A DNA stretch of 64,000 nucleotides from Metapseudomonas otitidis (GCF_900111835.1 NZ_FOJP01000002.1:1-64000), one strand, 5' to 3'; positions 37,788 to 48,617 are shown, counted from the stretch's first letter. The notes: generated from the letters alone by a model not told the origin. Made by a program: numbers and translations.

Positions 37788-38522
37788 TCACTGCCCCCCT
37801 GGCAGGTAGTGCTTCTGGATGCGCTGCACCCGGCCTTCGTCGCGCAGGGCCTGCATGGCGTGGGCGACGGCGTCGGTCAGCTGCGGGTCGCACTGGCGCG
37901 AGCAGGCGATGTAGAGGTCGGTGGTGGCCAGGGGCGGGCTCATGTGCAGCTTGCGGTCGGTGACCTGGGGCCAGATGTAGAGCCCTTCGGTCACGCCGGT
38001 GAACCAGGCGTCGATGCGCCCCATCAGCAACAGCTGGGCGGGCTTGTCGCCCAGCACCAGGTGGCGGATCTGTTCGTCTGCGAAGCCTTCGCGGTGGAGG
38101 ATGTCGCTCTGGGCGGTGCCCAGCCCCACACCGATCTGCCGGTAGCGCTGGCGCGCTTCCTCGAAGCTCTTCACCGGCTCGTCGAGGCTGAAGAACACCC
38201 GGTCCAGCGCCATGACCGGGGCCACCCAGGTGTAATGGGCTTCGCGCTCGGGGGTACGGGAGAGGGGAATGATCAGCAGGTCGCGGCCGTCCATGACGGT
38301 TTTCTGCGCCCGGGCCCAGGGCTCGACGCGGATGCGCACCCGGTAGCCGGCGCGCTTGAGCGCGAGGAGCGCGGCGTCGCCGACGATGCCGTGGCCCTTG
38401 GCGTCCTGGACCAGGGTCAGCGGTGGTGCATCGGGCAGGTACAGGTCCACCTGGCGTGGTTGTGCCTGGAGGCCGAATGCGAGGCAGAGCAGGGCGATGA
38501 TCCAGATCGCTTTGGCGGGCAC
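37788..38522 (-). CDS. Periplasmic solute-binding (type 3, PBPb) protein
   Basis: 244 aa if started at GTG 38522, which directly precedes a good signal peptide (AIWIIALLCLAFGLQAQ). An in-frame ATG at 38594 with GGGAAG nearby would add 24 residues and is possible. The fold is a PBPb domain as in amino-acid ABC binding proteins (RVRIRVEPWARA, LIIPLSRTPEREAHYTW), but there are no transporter genes here. Such orphan proteins are common in pseudomonads and their ligands are mostly unknown. Confidence 0.78.
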   Translation of the reverse strand: MPAKAIWIIALLCLAFGLQAQPRQVDLYLPDAPPLTLVQDAKGHGIVGDAALLALKRAGYRVRIRVEPWARAQKTVMDGRDLLIIPLSRTPEREAHYTWVAPVMALDRVFFSLDEPVKSFEEARQRYRQIGVGLGTAQSDILHREGFADEQIRHLVLGDKPAQLLLMGRIDAWFTGVTEGLYIWPQVTDRKLHMSPPLATTDLYIACSRQCDPQLTDAVAHAMQALRDEGRVQRIQKHYLPGGQ

Positions 38523-38607
38523 GTGGCAGTCCAGTCCAAGGTGGTGCAGCGAGTATAGAAAAGCTCCGGGAGGGTGCAGGGTGACGGCGGTCATCTCTTC
38601 CCAGCGA

Positions 38608-39417
38608 TCAGTTCACACCCAGGTGCAGCCGGGAGAACGCCACGATGGCTTCCGCCGAGGCCAGGGGGTGGGCCTGCAGCAGCGCATGGGGGCCGTCCAG
38701 GCGGACCAGGCTGAAGGCTCGGGTGCGCTGGGCCACTGCCCGTGCGGCCCGTGCCGGCACCAACCGGTCCTGCCGGGCCTGCAGGTACAGCAGCGGAACC
38801 TGCAGCTCGCCCAGGCGCGCACGCAGGTCCACCGTGGCGACCGCGCGCAGGCGCGAGGCAATGCAGGCCGGCGGTGCCAGGGACAGGCTGTGGCGCAGGG
38901 CCGCCAGGGTCGATGCGGGCGCGTTGCCACCCAGCAGGGCGAAGCGCAGCAGCCAACCCGGCACGGCGTCGAGGGGCATCCGGCGGATCAGCGGCTCAAG
39001 AAGCGCGATGCCCGGGCGCGGGCGATGGGCGAAGCTGCAGGCCAGCACCAGAGCCCTCAGGCCGGGTGGGCGGCGCAGGGCCAGCTTCAACGCGACGGGG
39101 CCGGAGAAGGACTCCCCGAGCAGGATGAAGGGCCGGTCTTTCGGCAGTTGCTGTTCTGCCCATTCGACGAGGCTGTCGTAGTCCTGGGGCGCCACCGTCG
39201 GGTAGCCGAGCACCTCGCAGTCCAGGCGCCCGTCGAGGGCCTGGAGCAGGGGCTCGAACAGCAGGCCGCTGCCGTCCAGGCCCGGCAGCAGGATCAGCAG
39301 TGGTGCGATGGCCTTAGCGTCCCTTGAAGGCGCCGGGGCGCCGTTCCAGCATGGCCTGCAGGCCTTCCTGGGCGTCCTCCGAGGCCAGCAGGCGCTGGGC
39401 GACTGCCGGCAGGGCAC
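38608..39417 (-). CDS. Alpha/beta hydrolase without a clear start codon
   Basis: The conserved protein starts around APLLILLPGLDGSGLLFEP, encoded from about 39309, and has a LLGESFSGPVA nucleophile elbow (GESFSG), an ARQDRLVPA acid region and a DGPHALLQAHP histidine. The only ATG/GTG/TTG in frame is ATG 39417, whose first 36 codons lie inside the enoyl-CoA hydratase gene and look like a shadow. The likely natural initiation is at or next to ATC 39309, directly after the upstream TAA, so the start is a non-standard codon or a mutated ATG. Coordinates follow the canonical ATG. Confidence 0.7.
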   Translation of the reverse strand: MPCRQSPSACWPRRTPRKACRPCWNGAPAPSRDAKAIAPLLILLPGLDGSGLLFEPLLQALDGRLDCEVLGYPTVAPQDYDSLVEWAEQQLPKDRPFILLGESFSGPVALKLALRRPPGLRALVLACSFAHRPRPGIALLEPLIRRMPLDAVPGWLLRFALLGGNAPASTLAALRHSLSLAPPACIASRLRAVATVDLRARLGELQVPLLYLQARQDRLVPARAARAVAQRTRAFSLVRLDGPHALLQAHPLASAEAIVAFSRLHLGVN

Positions 39418-40105
39418 GGGCGGCGGCGAGTTCGCCCTCGTTCACCACCTGTCGTGCGGAGGCGAGGGTGGCGCGGATGCCCAGCGGCGCCTGTGCGGCT
39501 ATCCGCTCGGCCAGCCAGAGGGCACGGGGCATCAGCTCTTCGCTGGCCAGCACCTCCTGCACCAGGCCCAGGCGCAAGGCTTCGTGGGCGTCGAATTCGT
39601 CGCCGGTGAGCAGCCAGCGCATGGCGTTGCCCCAGCCGGCCACCTGGGGCAGGCGCAGGGTGGCACCGGCGAAGGGAAAGATACCGCGCTGGACCTCCAT
39701 CTGGGCGAAGCGGGTGTTGCTGGCGCAGAGGTTGATGTCGGCGGCGAGCATCAGTTCGATGCCGATGGTGAAGCAGTAGCCCTGCACGGCCACCAGCAGC
39801 GGCTTGCTCAGGCGCGGGCCGCCGAAGGTGCCCCAGGGGTCGACGGCGCCCTCGGGCAGTTGCCAACCGTTGCGGAAGGTCTCGGCCACGTTGGCCAGGT
39901 CGAGGCCGGCGGTGAAGTGCTCGCCGTGGGCGAACACCAGCGCGCAGCGCGCCTCGTCGTCCCGCTCGTAGTCCCCCAGGGCCAGCACCAGGTCGTTGAG
40001 CATCGCCTGGTCGAAGGCGTTGCGCTTGGCGGGGCGGTCGAGGCCGAGCAGCAGGATGTGGCCGCGCTGTTCGCGGGTCACGCGGCCGGTTTGGGCGTGG
40101 GACAT
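39314..40105 (-). CDS. Enoyl-CoA hydratase/isomerase (crotonase) family protein
   Basis: 263 aa. Crotonase fold: LDRPAKRNAFDQAM, HGEHFTAGLDL (first oxyanion hole), QGYCFTIGIELMLAADINLCA (second oxyanion hole) and RFAQMEVQRGIFP. Residues at the usual catalytic Glu positions are not both clear (EVQRGIFPFAGA), so the reaction may differ from hydration. It is the first gene of a minus-strand unit with the alpha/beta hydrolase. Confidence 0.87.
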   Translation of the reverse strand: MSHAQTGRVTREQRGHILLLGLDRPAKRNAFDQAMLNDLVLALGDYERDDEARCALVFAHGEHFTAGLDLANVAETFRNGWQLPEGAVDPWGTFGGPRLSKPLLVAVQGYCFTIGIELMLAADINLCASNTRFAQMEVQRGIFPFAGATLRLPQVAGWGNAMRWLLTGDEFDAHEALRLGLVQEVLASEELMPRALWLAERIAAQAPLGIRATLASARQVVNEGELAAARALPAVAQRLLASEDAQEGLQAMLERRPGAFKGR

Positions 40106-40235
40106 GGAGGCGGTCCTCGGAGGGAAGGGGCGGGGGCTCGGAGGATATAGCCGCTGCGTGTGGCGTTGTCCATGCGACCAGAGCCGTCTGGCGCTTTGCG
40201 TGAGAAAAACGCTGCGCGCTTGTCAGTTTTTCCTG

Positions 40236-40456
40236 TATGATGCGCGCCGGCCCTAACTGGGCCCCGTTCAGGAACTGCATCTTTCGGGGCATTCGCCTTC
40301 AGCTGCACCGTCCGCATCGCGGACTACCCTAGACGTAACACTCCAACCAATAAGCAACTCGCAAATTCTCTCCCAGGCTGCCAGGGTGACCCACAAGGTC
40401 TTTCGGCATATGCAGCTTTGGGTTTGGGTCTTTGCGGATGCACATGAGGCATACCC
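40236..40456 (+). promoter_or_regulatory. Long structured 5' leader of deaD with candidate promoter
   Basis: The gap 40106-40456 (351 bp) holds no gene. A TATGAT -10-like box (40236-40241) would give a leader of about 210 nt. Within it are hairpins GGCCC/GGGCC (40249-40263), CCCCG/CGGGG (about 40263-40289) and GTCCGC/GCGGAC (40310-40324). Long untranslated leaders are known for cold-shock genes including csdA/deaD. The start of transcription is inferred. Confidence 0.5.
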
Positions 40457-42133
40457 ATGACCCAGGATATCGGCGGATTCGCCGCGCTCGGCCTTCACCC
40501 CAATGTTCTCGCTGCTATCGCTGCAGTGGGCTACGAAGAGCCTTCCCCCATCCAGGCCCAGTCGATTCCGGTGATCCTCGCCGGGCACGACATGATCGGC
40601 CAGGCCCAGACCGGTACCGGCAAGACTGCAGCCTTCGCGCTGCCGATCCTTTCCCGTATCGATCCGGCCAAACGTGAGCCGCAGGCGCTGATCCTGGCAC
40701 CGACCCGCGAGCTCGCACTGCAAGTCGCCACCGCTTTCGAAACCTACGCCAAGCAGATGCCCGGCCTGAACGTCGTGGCCGTCTACGGCGGCGCGCCCAT
40801 GGGCCCGCAGCTCAAGGCCCTGCGCCAGGGCGCCCAGGTGATCGTGGCCACCCCCGGCCGCCTGTGCGACCACCTGCGCCGTGACGAGAAGATGCTCGCC
40901 ACCGTGCAGCAGATGGTGCTGGACGAAGCGGACGAGATGCTCAAGCTCGGCTTCATGGAAGACCTCGAAGTGATCTTCGAGGCCCTGCCGGAAAGCCGTC
41001 AGAGCGTGCTGTTCTCCGCCACCCTGCCGCCGTCGATCCGTTCGATCGCCGAGCGTCACCTGAAAGAGCCGCAGCACGTCAAGATCGCTGCCAAGACCCA
41101 GACCGTGGCCCGCATCGAGCAGGCCCACCTGATGGTCCACGCCGACCAGAAGGTCGGTGCCGTGCTGCGCCTGCTGGAAGTCGAGGAGTTCGACGCACTG
41201 ATCGCCTTCGTGCGCACCAAGCAGGCCACCCTGGACCTGGCCTCCGCCCTGGAAGCCAAGGGCTACAAGGCCGCTGCGCTGAACGGCGACATCGCCCAGA
41301 ACCAGCGTGAGCGCGTGATCGAGTCCCTCAAGGACGGTCGCCTGGACATCGTCGTCGCCACCGACGTCGCCGCCCGCGGCATCGACGTACCGCGCATCAC
41401 CCACGTGGTGAACGTGGACATGCCGTACGACCCCGAGTCCTACGTGCACCGTATCGGCCGTACCGGCCGTGCCGGTCGTGAAGGCCGTGCCCTGCTGCTG
41501 GTCACCCCGCGCGAGCGCCGCATGCTGCAGGTGATCGAGCGCGTGACCAACCAGAAGGTCGCCGAAGTCCGCCTACCCACCGCGCCCCAGGTACTGGATG
41601 CACGGATCCGGAAGCTGACCAACAGCCTGGCCCCCCTGGTGGCCGACGCCGAGGCCAGCCATGGCGAACTGCTCGACCGCCTGATCGCCGACATCGGTTG
41701 CAGCCCGCGTGCCCTGGCCGCTGCGCTGCTGCGCAAGGCCACCAACGGCCAGTCGCTGAACCTGGCGGATGTGGAGCGCGAGCAGCCGCTGGTGCCGGGT
41801 GCTCCCCAGCCCCGCGAGCGCCGTGAGCGTGACGGTGAGCGTGGCGAGCGCGGTGAATACCGCGAGCGTCGTGCGCCGCTGCCGGTCGGCGAAGGCCGCG
41901 TGCGTTGCCGCACCGCCCTGGGGACCCGCGACGGCATCGCCGCGAAGAACCTGCTGGGCGCCATCCTCAACGAGGGTGGCCTGGCGCGCGAAGCCATCGG
42001 TCGTATCCAGATCCGCGAGACCTTCAGCCTGATCGAGCTGCCCGAAGAGGGCCTGGATCGCCTGCTGGGCAAGCTGAAGGACACCCGCGTGGCGGGCAAG
42101 TCGCTGAAGCTGCGTCGCTACCGCGAAGACTGA
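40457..42133 (+). CDS. deaD: DEAD-box ATP-dependent RNA helicase DeaD (CsdA)
   Basis: 558 aa. Q motif (GYEEPSPIQAQSIP), Walker A AQTGTGKT, PTRELA, DEAD box, SAT, VATDVAARGID and HRIGRTGR are all present. After residue about 455 there is an Arg/Glu-rich linker with RERRERDGERGERGEYRERR, then a DbpA-type RNA-binding domain (about 475-555). This architecture is DeaD/CsdA: it unwinds RNA in ribosome assembly and cold adaptation. It is preceded by a long leader and followed by a very strong terminator. Confidence 0.94.
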   Translation: MTQDIGGFAALGLHPNVLAAIAAVGYEEPSPIQAQSIPVILAGHDMIGQAQTGTGKTAAFALPILSRIDPAKREPQALILAPTRELALQVATAFETYAKQMPGLNVVAVYGGAPMGPQLKALRQGAQVIVATPGRLCDHLRRDEKMLATVQQMVLDEADEMLKLGFMEDLEVIFEALPESRQSVLFSATLPPSIRSIAERHLKEPQHVKIAAKTQTVARIEQAHLMVHADQKVGAVLRLLEVEEFDALIAFVRTKQATLDLASALEAKGYKAAALNGDIAQNQRERVIESLKDGRLDIVVATDVAARGIDVPRITHVVNVDMPYDPESYVHRIGRTGRAGREGRALLLVTPRERRMLQVIERVTNQKVAEVRLPTAPQVLDARIRKLTNSLAPLVADAEASHGELLDRLIADIGCSPRALAAALLRKATNGQSLNLADVEREQPLVPGAPQPRERRERDGERGERGEYRERRAPLPVGEGRVRCRTALGTRDGIAAKNLLGAILNEGGLAREAIGRIQIRETFSLIELPEEGLDRLLGKLKDTRVAGKSLKLRRYRED

Positions 42134-42146
42134 TCCGCACTGCTGC

Positions 42147-42183
42147 AACGCAACGGGGGGCCATTTGGCCCCCCGTTGCGTTT
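42147..42183 (+). terminator. Intrinsic terminator after deaD
   Basis: Perfect 16-bp stem (AACGCAACGGGGGGCC with its complement) around an ATTT loop, ending GTTT; it may also work for guaD on the minus strand, whose stop is at 42201. Confidence 0.94.
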
Positions 42184-42200
42184 CTGCGTGTGCGAAAACC

Positions 42201-43502
42201 TCAGGCGCGCTGGTGCACCGAGCGGCCGGCGGCGAAGGTTTCCTTCACGGTGCGGTCGTCGCCGAGGATGGTCAGCGCGAACAGCTTCTCCGCCAGGCTG
42301 CGGGCCTGCTGCATGCGGTAGGCCATGAGCGGGGTGGCCTGGTAGTCGAGGACGACGAAGTCGGCGTCCTTGCCGACCTGGAAGTTGCCGATGTGGTCGT
42401 CCAGATACAGCGCGCGGGCGCCGCCCAGGGTGGCGAGGTAGAGGGATTTGAACGGGTCGAGCTTCTTGCCCTGCAGCTGCATGACCTTGTAGGCCTCGTT
42501 CAGCGACTGCAGCTGGGAGAAGCTGGTGCCGGCGCCGACGTCCGTGCCCAGGCCCACGCGCACGCCATGCTGCTCCAGCTTCTGCAGGTCGAACAGGCCG
42601 CTGCCGAGGAACAGGTTGGAGGTGGGGCAGAAGGCCACGGCAGAGCCGGTTTCGGCCAGGCGCTGGCACTCTTCGTCGCACAGGTGCACGCCGTGGGCGA
42701 ACACCGAGCGCTCGCCGATCAGCCGGTAGTGGTCGTAGACGTCCAGGTAGCCCTTGCGCTCGGGGAACAGCGACTTGACCCATTCGATCTCCGCCTTGTT
42801 CTCGGAGAGGTGGGTGTGCATGTACAAACCGGGGTATTCGCCGTAGAGCTTGCCGGCCAGCTCCAGTTGCTCGGGGGTGCTGGTGGGGGCGAAGCGCGGG
42901 GTCACCGCGTAGTGCAGGCGGCCCTTGCCGTGCCAGCGCTCGATCAGCGCCTTGCTGTCGGCATAGCCGGATTCGGCGGTGTCGGTGAGGTAGTCCGGGG
43001 CGTTGCGGTCCATCAGCACCTTGCCGGCGATCATGCGCAGGTCCAGCGCCTGGGCGGCTTCGAAGAAGGCGTCCACGGAGGTGGCGTGCACGGTGCCGAA
43101 CACCAGGGCGGTGGTGGTGCCGTTGCGCAGCAGCTCGCCGAGGAACAGGTCGGCCACTTCGCGGGCGTGGGCCGGGTCGGCGAAGGCGCGTTCGGTGGGG
43201 AAGGTGTAGGTGTTCAGCCAGTCCAGCAGCTGCTCGCCGTAGGAGGCGATCATGCCGGTCTGCGGGTAGTGGATGTGGGTGTCGATGAAGCCGGGGGTGA
43301 TTAGCGCGTTGGGGTATTCGCGGATCTCCACGCCGTCGAGCTCGGGCAGCAGGTCGCGGGCGTGGCCGATGCGGGCGATGCGGCCATCCTCCACCAGCAG
43401 GATGCCGTCCTCGAAGTATTCATAGGAGGCCTCGACGCCCACCTCGGCGGGGTCGGCGATGCTGTGGAGGAGGGCGGAGCGGTAGGCGGTCAAGCGGGTC
43501 AT
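42201..43502 (-). CDS. guaD: Guanine deaminase
   Basis: 433 aa amidohydrolase. It converts guanine to xanthine. Metal ligands are visible in PGFIDTHIHYPQ, HTHLSENKAEI, FAHGVHL and GLGTDVGAG. ATG 43502 gives the usual N-terminus; a TTG 18 bp upstream is possible. It lies downstream of xdhABC on the same strand after a terminator, so xanthine made here is oxidised by the neighbouring dehydrogenase. Confidence 0.95.
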   Translation of the reverse strand: MTRLTAYRSALLHSIADPAEVGVEASYEYFEDGILLVEDGRIARIGHARDLLPELDGVEIREYPNALITPGFIDTHIHYPQTGMIASYGEQLLDWLNTYTFPTERAFADPAHAREVADLFLGELLRNGTTTALVFGTVHATSVDAFFEAAQALDLRMIAGKVLMDRNAPDYLTDTAESGYADSKALIERWHGKGRLHYAVTPRFAPTSTPEQLELAGKLYGEYPGLYMHTHLSENKAEIEWVKSLFPERKGYLDVYDHYRLIGERSVFAHGVHLCDEECQRLAETGSAVAFCPTSNLFLGSGLFDLQKLEQHGVRVGLGTDVGAGTSFSQLQSLNEAYKVMQLQGKKLDPFKSLYLATLGGARALYLDDHIGNFQVGKDADFVVLDYQATPLMAYRMQQARSLAEKLFALTILGDDRTVKETFAAGRSVHQRA

Positions 43503-43558
43503 GGCAGTCTCGTCGGTCAATGCGGTACTTGAGGGCCCGCGTTTCGCGCGGGCGTGGA

Positions 43559-43588
43559 AAAGCGGGCGCCGGGGTGGCCGCCCGCTTT
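43559..43588 (-). terminator. Intrinsic terminator after xdhC
   Basis: AAAGCGGGCG / CGCCCGCTTT stem, with TTTT on the minus strand. A second short hairpin (GCCCGCG/CGCGGGC, 43535-43552) follows. It separates the xdh operon from guaD. Confidence 0.85.
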
Positions 43589-43604
43589 CCGTTGTGTCGT
43601 CTGG

Positions 43605-44453
43605 TCAGGCCTGTTCGCGGCGGGAGCTGGGCACCAGCCGGGCGACCGTTTCTCCCTTCTTCACGTCCTGGCCATTGTCCTTCTGTCCGAAGGTGGCGTT
43701 GTAGGTGGCGATGATCTCACCGGCGATGGAGATGGCAATCTCCACCGGCAGCTTGCCCTTGACCTCGGCCAGCCCCATGGGACAGCGCATGCGCTGCACG
43801 GTTTCGCTGGCGAAGCCGCGCTCGCGCAGGCGGTGCTCGAACTTGACCCGCTTGGTGCGCGAGCCGATGAGGCCGAAGTAGGCGAAGTCGTTGCGCTTGA
43901 GGATGGCGGCGGTCAGCTCCAGGTCCAGCTGGTGGTTGTGGGTCATGACGATGAAGTAGCTGCCGGAGGGCAGGGCGTCGACTTCGTCGACCACCTCGTC
44001 GTTCACCACCTTCTCCACGCCGGTGGGAATCTGCTCGGGGAATTCGCTTTCCCGCGAGTCGATCCAGCGCACCTTGCACGGCAGGCTGGCGAGCAGTGGG
44101 GCCAGGGCGCGGCCGACGTGGCCGGCGCCGAACAGGGCGATCTGCGCCTGGGGCTGGTCCATCGGCTCGAACAGCAGCACGGTGGCGCCGCCGCAGCACT
44201 GGCCGAGGCTGGCACCCAGGCTGAAGCGCTCCAGACGGGTGTCGCGGCTGCCGCTTGCGAGCATCTCCCGGGCGATGGCCATGGCCTTGAACTCCAGGTG
44301 GCCGCCGCCGATGGTTTCGTAGATGCGCTCGGCGGTGACCACCATCTTCGAGCCGGCGTTGCGGGGCGTGGAGCCCCGCTCTTCGATGATGGTCACCAGC
44401 ACGCTGGGTTCGCCGCGCTGCTGCAGCTCGGCAAGGGCGTTGATCCAGCTCAT
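43605..44453 (-). CDS. xdhC: Xanthine dehydrogenase accessory protein XdhC
   Basis: 282 aa. XdhC binds the molybdenum cofactor, promotes its sulfuration and inserts it into XdhB. N-terminal XdhC/CoxI domain (LVTIIEERGSTPRNAGSKM) and C-terminal Rossmann domain (IALFGAGHVGRALAPLL). Its start overlaps the stop of a 45-codon ORF as ATGA. Confidence 0.94.
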   Translation of the reverse strand: MSWINALAELQQRGEPSVLVTIIEERGSTPRNAGSKMVVTAERIYETIGGGHLEFKAMAIAREMLASGSRDTRLERFSLGASLGQCCGGATVLLFEPMDQPQAQIALFGAGHVGRALAPLLASLPCKVRWIDSRESEFPEQIPTGVEKVVNDEVVDEVDALPSGSYFIVMTHNHQLDLELTAAILKRNDFAYFGLIGSRTKRVKFEHRLRERGFASETVQRMRCPMGLAEVKGKLPVEIAISIAGEIIATYNATFGQKDNGQDVKKGETVARLVPSSRREQA

Positions 44454-44587
44454 CGGCTTAGCCTCCAGTTGCGCAGCGGGCGGCGCGAGCGAGACAGGCG
44501 CCAGTCGTCACGCTCGCCGGGGCGAGGCGTGTCGGTGGCGGCTGCCGGCCGGGCCGGGGTGTCGTGCAGGGTCGGACGTGGGTTCAT
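44450..44587 (-). CDS. Small ORF (45 aa) between xdhB and xdhC
   Basis: 45 codons starting at ATG 44587 with a near-perfect ribosome-binding site GGGAGG 6 nt upstream, and ending with ATGA overlap onto xdhC. It begins 20 bp after the xdhB stop. The product is basic and rich in Arg, Pro and Thr (MNPRPTLHDTPARPAAATDT start, RRPLRNWRLSR end), with no TM segment and no recognised domain. It may be a small protein or a leader that couples translation of xdhC to xdhB. The strong SD and exact spacing support translation; function unknown. Confidence 0.6.
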   Translation of the reverse strand: MNPRPTLHDTPARPAAATDTPRPGERDDWRLSRSRRPLRNWRLSR

Positions 44588-44607
44588 CGGTCGCCTCCCG
44601 GCTGCCC

Positions 44608-46993
44608 TCAGGCAGGCTCCACGTGGGCGTTGCTGGGGACCTCGGCCTTGCGTTGCAGCGCCTTCATCTGCTCGACGCCCCAGAGCACGCGCTCGGGGGT
44701 GGCCGGTGCATCGATCTGCGGGTGGGCCCTGTAGTCGGCGAGGCTGGCCACGGCGTCCTTGATGGCGCACCAGGCGGCGATGCCGAGCATGAAGGGCGGC
44801 TCGCCCACGGCCTTGGAGTGGAACACCGTCTGCTCGGGGTTCTTGCGGTTCTCCACCAGCTTCACCCGCAGGTCGATGGGCATGTCGGCGATGGCCGGGA
44901 TCTTGTAGCTGGCCGGGCCGCTGGTCATCAGCTTGCCCTTGGCGTTCCACACCAGCTCCTCGGTGGTCAGCCAGCCCATGCCCTGGACGAAGGCGCCTTC
45001 CACCTGGCCGATGTCGATGGCCGGGTTCAGCGAGGCGCCGACATCGTGGAGGATGTCGGTGCGCAGCATCTTGTACTCGCCGGTGAGGGTGTCCACCAGC
45101 ACTTCGCAGCAGGCCATGCCGTAGGCGAAGTAGTAGAAGGGGCGGCCGGCGGCCTTGTCGCGGTCGTAGTAGATCTTCGGCGTGCGGTAGAAGCCGGTGC
45201 TGGAGAGCGAGACCTGGTTGAAGTAGGCCAGCTGGATGACTTCTTCGAAGGCGAGGTACTGGTCGCGCACGCGCACCTGGCTGTTCTTGAACTCCACGTC
45301 CTCGGGGGTGACCTTGAAGTGCCCGACGAGGAAGTCCACCAGGCGCCCCTTGATGGTCTCGGCGGCGTTCTGCGCGGCCTTGCCGTTCAGGTCGGTGCCG
45401 CTGGAGGCGGCCGTCGGCGAGGTGTTGGGCACCTTGTCGGTGTTGGTGGCGGTGATCTGGATGCGCGAGATGTCCACCTGGAACACTTCGGCCACCACCT
45501 GGGCGACCTTGGTGTTGAGGCCCTGGCCCATCTCTGTGCCGCCGTGGTTCAGGTGGATGCTGCCGTCGGTGTAGACGTGGATCAGCGCGCCGGCCTGGTT
45601 GAGGAAGGTGGCGGTGAAGCTGATGCCGAACTTCACCGGCGTCATCGCCAGGCCTTTTTTCAGCACCGGGCTCTGGGCGTTGAAGGCGCGGATGGCGTCG
45701 CGGCGCTGGGCGTACTCGGCGCTGGCTTCCAGCTCGGCGGTCATTTCGGCGAGCAGGTTGTGCTCGACGGTCTGGTAGTAGTGGGTGACGTTGCGCTCGT
45801 CCTTGCCGTAGTAGTTGAGCTTGCGCACCGCCAGCGGGTCCTTGCCCAGGTGGTGGGCGATGACGTCCATGATCTCTTCGATGGCGACCATCCCCTGGGG
45901 GCCGCCGAAGCCGCGGTAGGCGGTGTTGGAGGCGGTGTTGGTCTTGCAGCGCAGGCCGTTGATGGTGGCGTGTTCGAGGAAGTAGGCGTTGTCCGAGTGG
46001 AACATCGCGCGGTCGACGATGGAGCCGGAGAGGTCCGGCGAGTAGCCGCAGTTGCCCGCCAGCTGCAGTTCGATGCCGGTGAGCAGGCCCTGGTCGTCGA
46101 AGCCGATGTCGTACTCGACGTAGAAGGGGTGGCGCTTGCCGGTGATGCTCATGTCCTCCATGCGCGGCAGGCGCATCTTGGTGGGCCGGCCGGTGAGGTG
46201 GGCGATCACCGCGCAGAGGCAGGCCGGGCCGGCGGCCTGGGTTTCCTTGCCGCCGAAGCCGCCGCCCATGCGGCGCATGTCGATGACGATCTTGTTCATC
46301 GGCACGCCCAGCACTTCGGCCACCAGCTTCTGCACTTCGGTGGGGTTCTGGGTGGAGGTGTAGACGATCATGCCGCCGTCTTCGCTGGGCATCACCGAGG
46401 AGATCTGGGTCTCCAGGTAGAAGTGCTCCTGCCCGCCGATGTGCAGGTGGCCCTGCAGGCGGTGTTTCGAAGCGGCCAGGGCGGTGGCGGAGTCGCCGCG
46501 CTTGTGCTGGTGCGGGTCGAGCACGTAGTGCTTCTTCCGGTAGGCATCGACCACGTCGAGCACGGGCTCCAGGTCTTCGTACTCGATGAGGGCGGCCATG
46601 GCGGCCTTGCGCGCGGTTTCCAGGCTGTCGGCAGCCACGGCGAGCACCACCTGGCCGACGTATTCCACCTTGCCGTCCGCCAGCAGCGGGTCACCGGCCA
46701 CCACCGGGCCGATGTCCAGTTGCCCGGGCACGTCCTCGGCGGTGATGGCGATGGCCACGCCGGGGATTGCGTAGCAGGGGCGGGTGTCGATGCGAACGAT
46801 GCGCGCGTGGGCGCGGTCGCTCATGCGGGCATAGACGTGCAGCTGGTTGGGGAACTCCAGGCGGTCGTCGACGTACACCGCTTCGCCGGTGACGTGCTTG
46901 GGCGCGCTCTCGTGCTTGACGCTCTTGCCGACGCCGGTGGCGATGTCGGCACGGAACAGCGCCGCCAGTTCTTCCTGGGTCTTGAAATGGTGC

Positions 46994-47001
<8 letters not shown>
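44608..47001 (-). CDS. xdhB: Xanthine dehydrogenase, molybdopterin-binding subunit XdhB
   Basis: 797 aa. Molybdenum-cofactor subunit that hydroxylates hypoxanthine and xanthine to urate. Motifs: GGFGGKETQ (Moco binding), AYRGFGGPQG, and GVGASLNPAIDIGQVEGAFVQGMGW, which carries the C-terminal catalytic Glu region. Its start overlaps the end of xdhA by 8 bp. Confidence 0.96.
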
Positions 47002-48448
<1,447 letters not shown>

Positions 48449-48512
48449 GGAAGACCTCCAGGCACTTTATTGTTGTTTACGTGGGCTCGTATGGCCGCGA
48501 ATTTAGAGTCCG

Positions 48513-48556
48513 TTGACTTTTCGGTCAATATTTTTTCTGACCTGAAAGTCAGAAAA
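48513..48556. promoter_or_regulatory. Two inverted repeats TGAC-N6-GTCA upstream of xdhA
   Basis: TTGAC-N6-GTCAA at 48513-48528 and CTGAC-N6-GTCAG at 48537-48552 (the latter extended to TTTTCTGAC / GTCAGAAAA, 48533-48556). They are 24 bp apart from start to start, in the A+T-rich gap before xdhA. The repeated spacing and symmetry suggest a dimeric repressor binding side by side. Regulator unknown; the neighbouring GntR gene is one candidate. Confidence 0.6.
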
Positions 48557-48617
48557 TCATGCGGGCTGTGCTGCAAGTGCCGTGCCGGGGCGCTGGAACA
48601 AGGGTAGACCGGAATGC

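Noticed and set aside
40220-40241. TTGTCA plus TATGAT as a sigma70 promoter for deaD
   Set aside because: The spacer is only 10 bp, so the two boxes cannot act together; only the -10-like box was kept, with low confidence.
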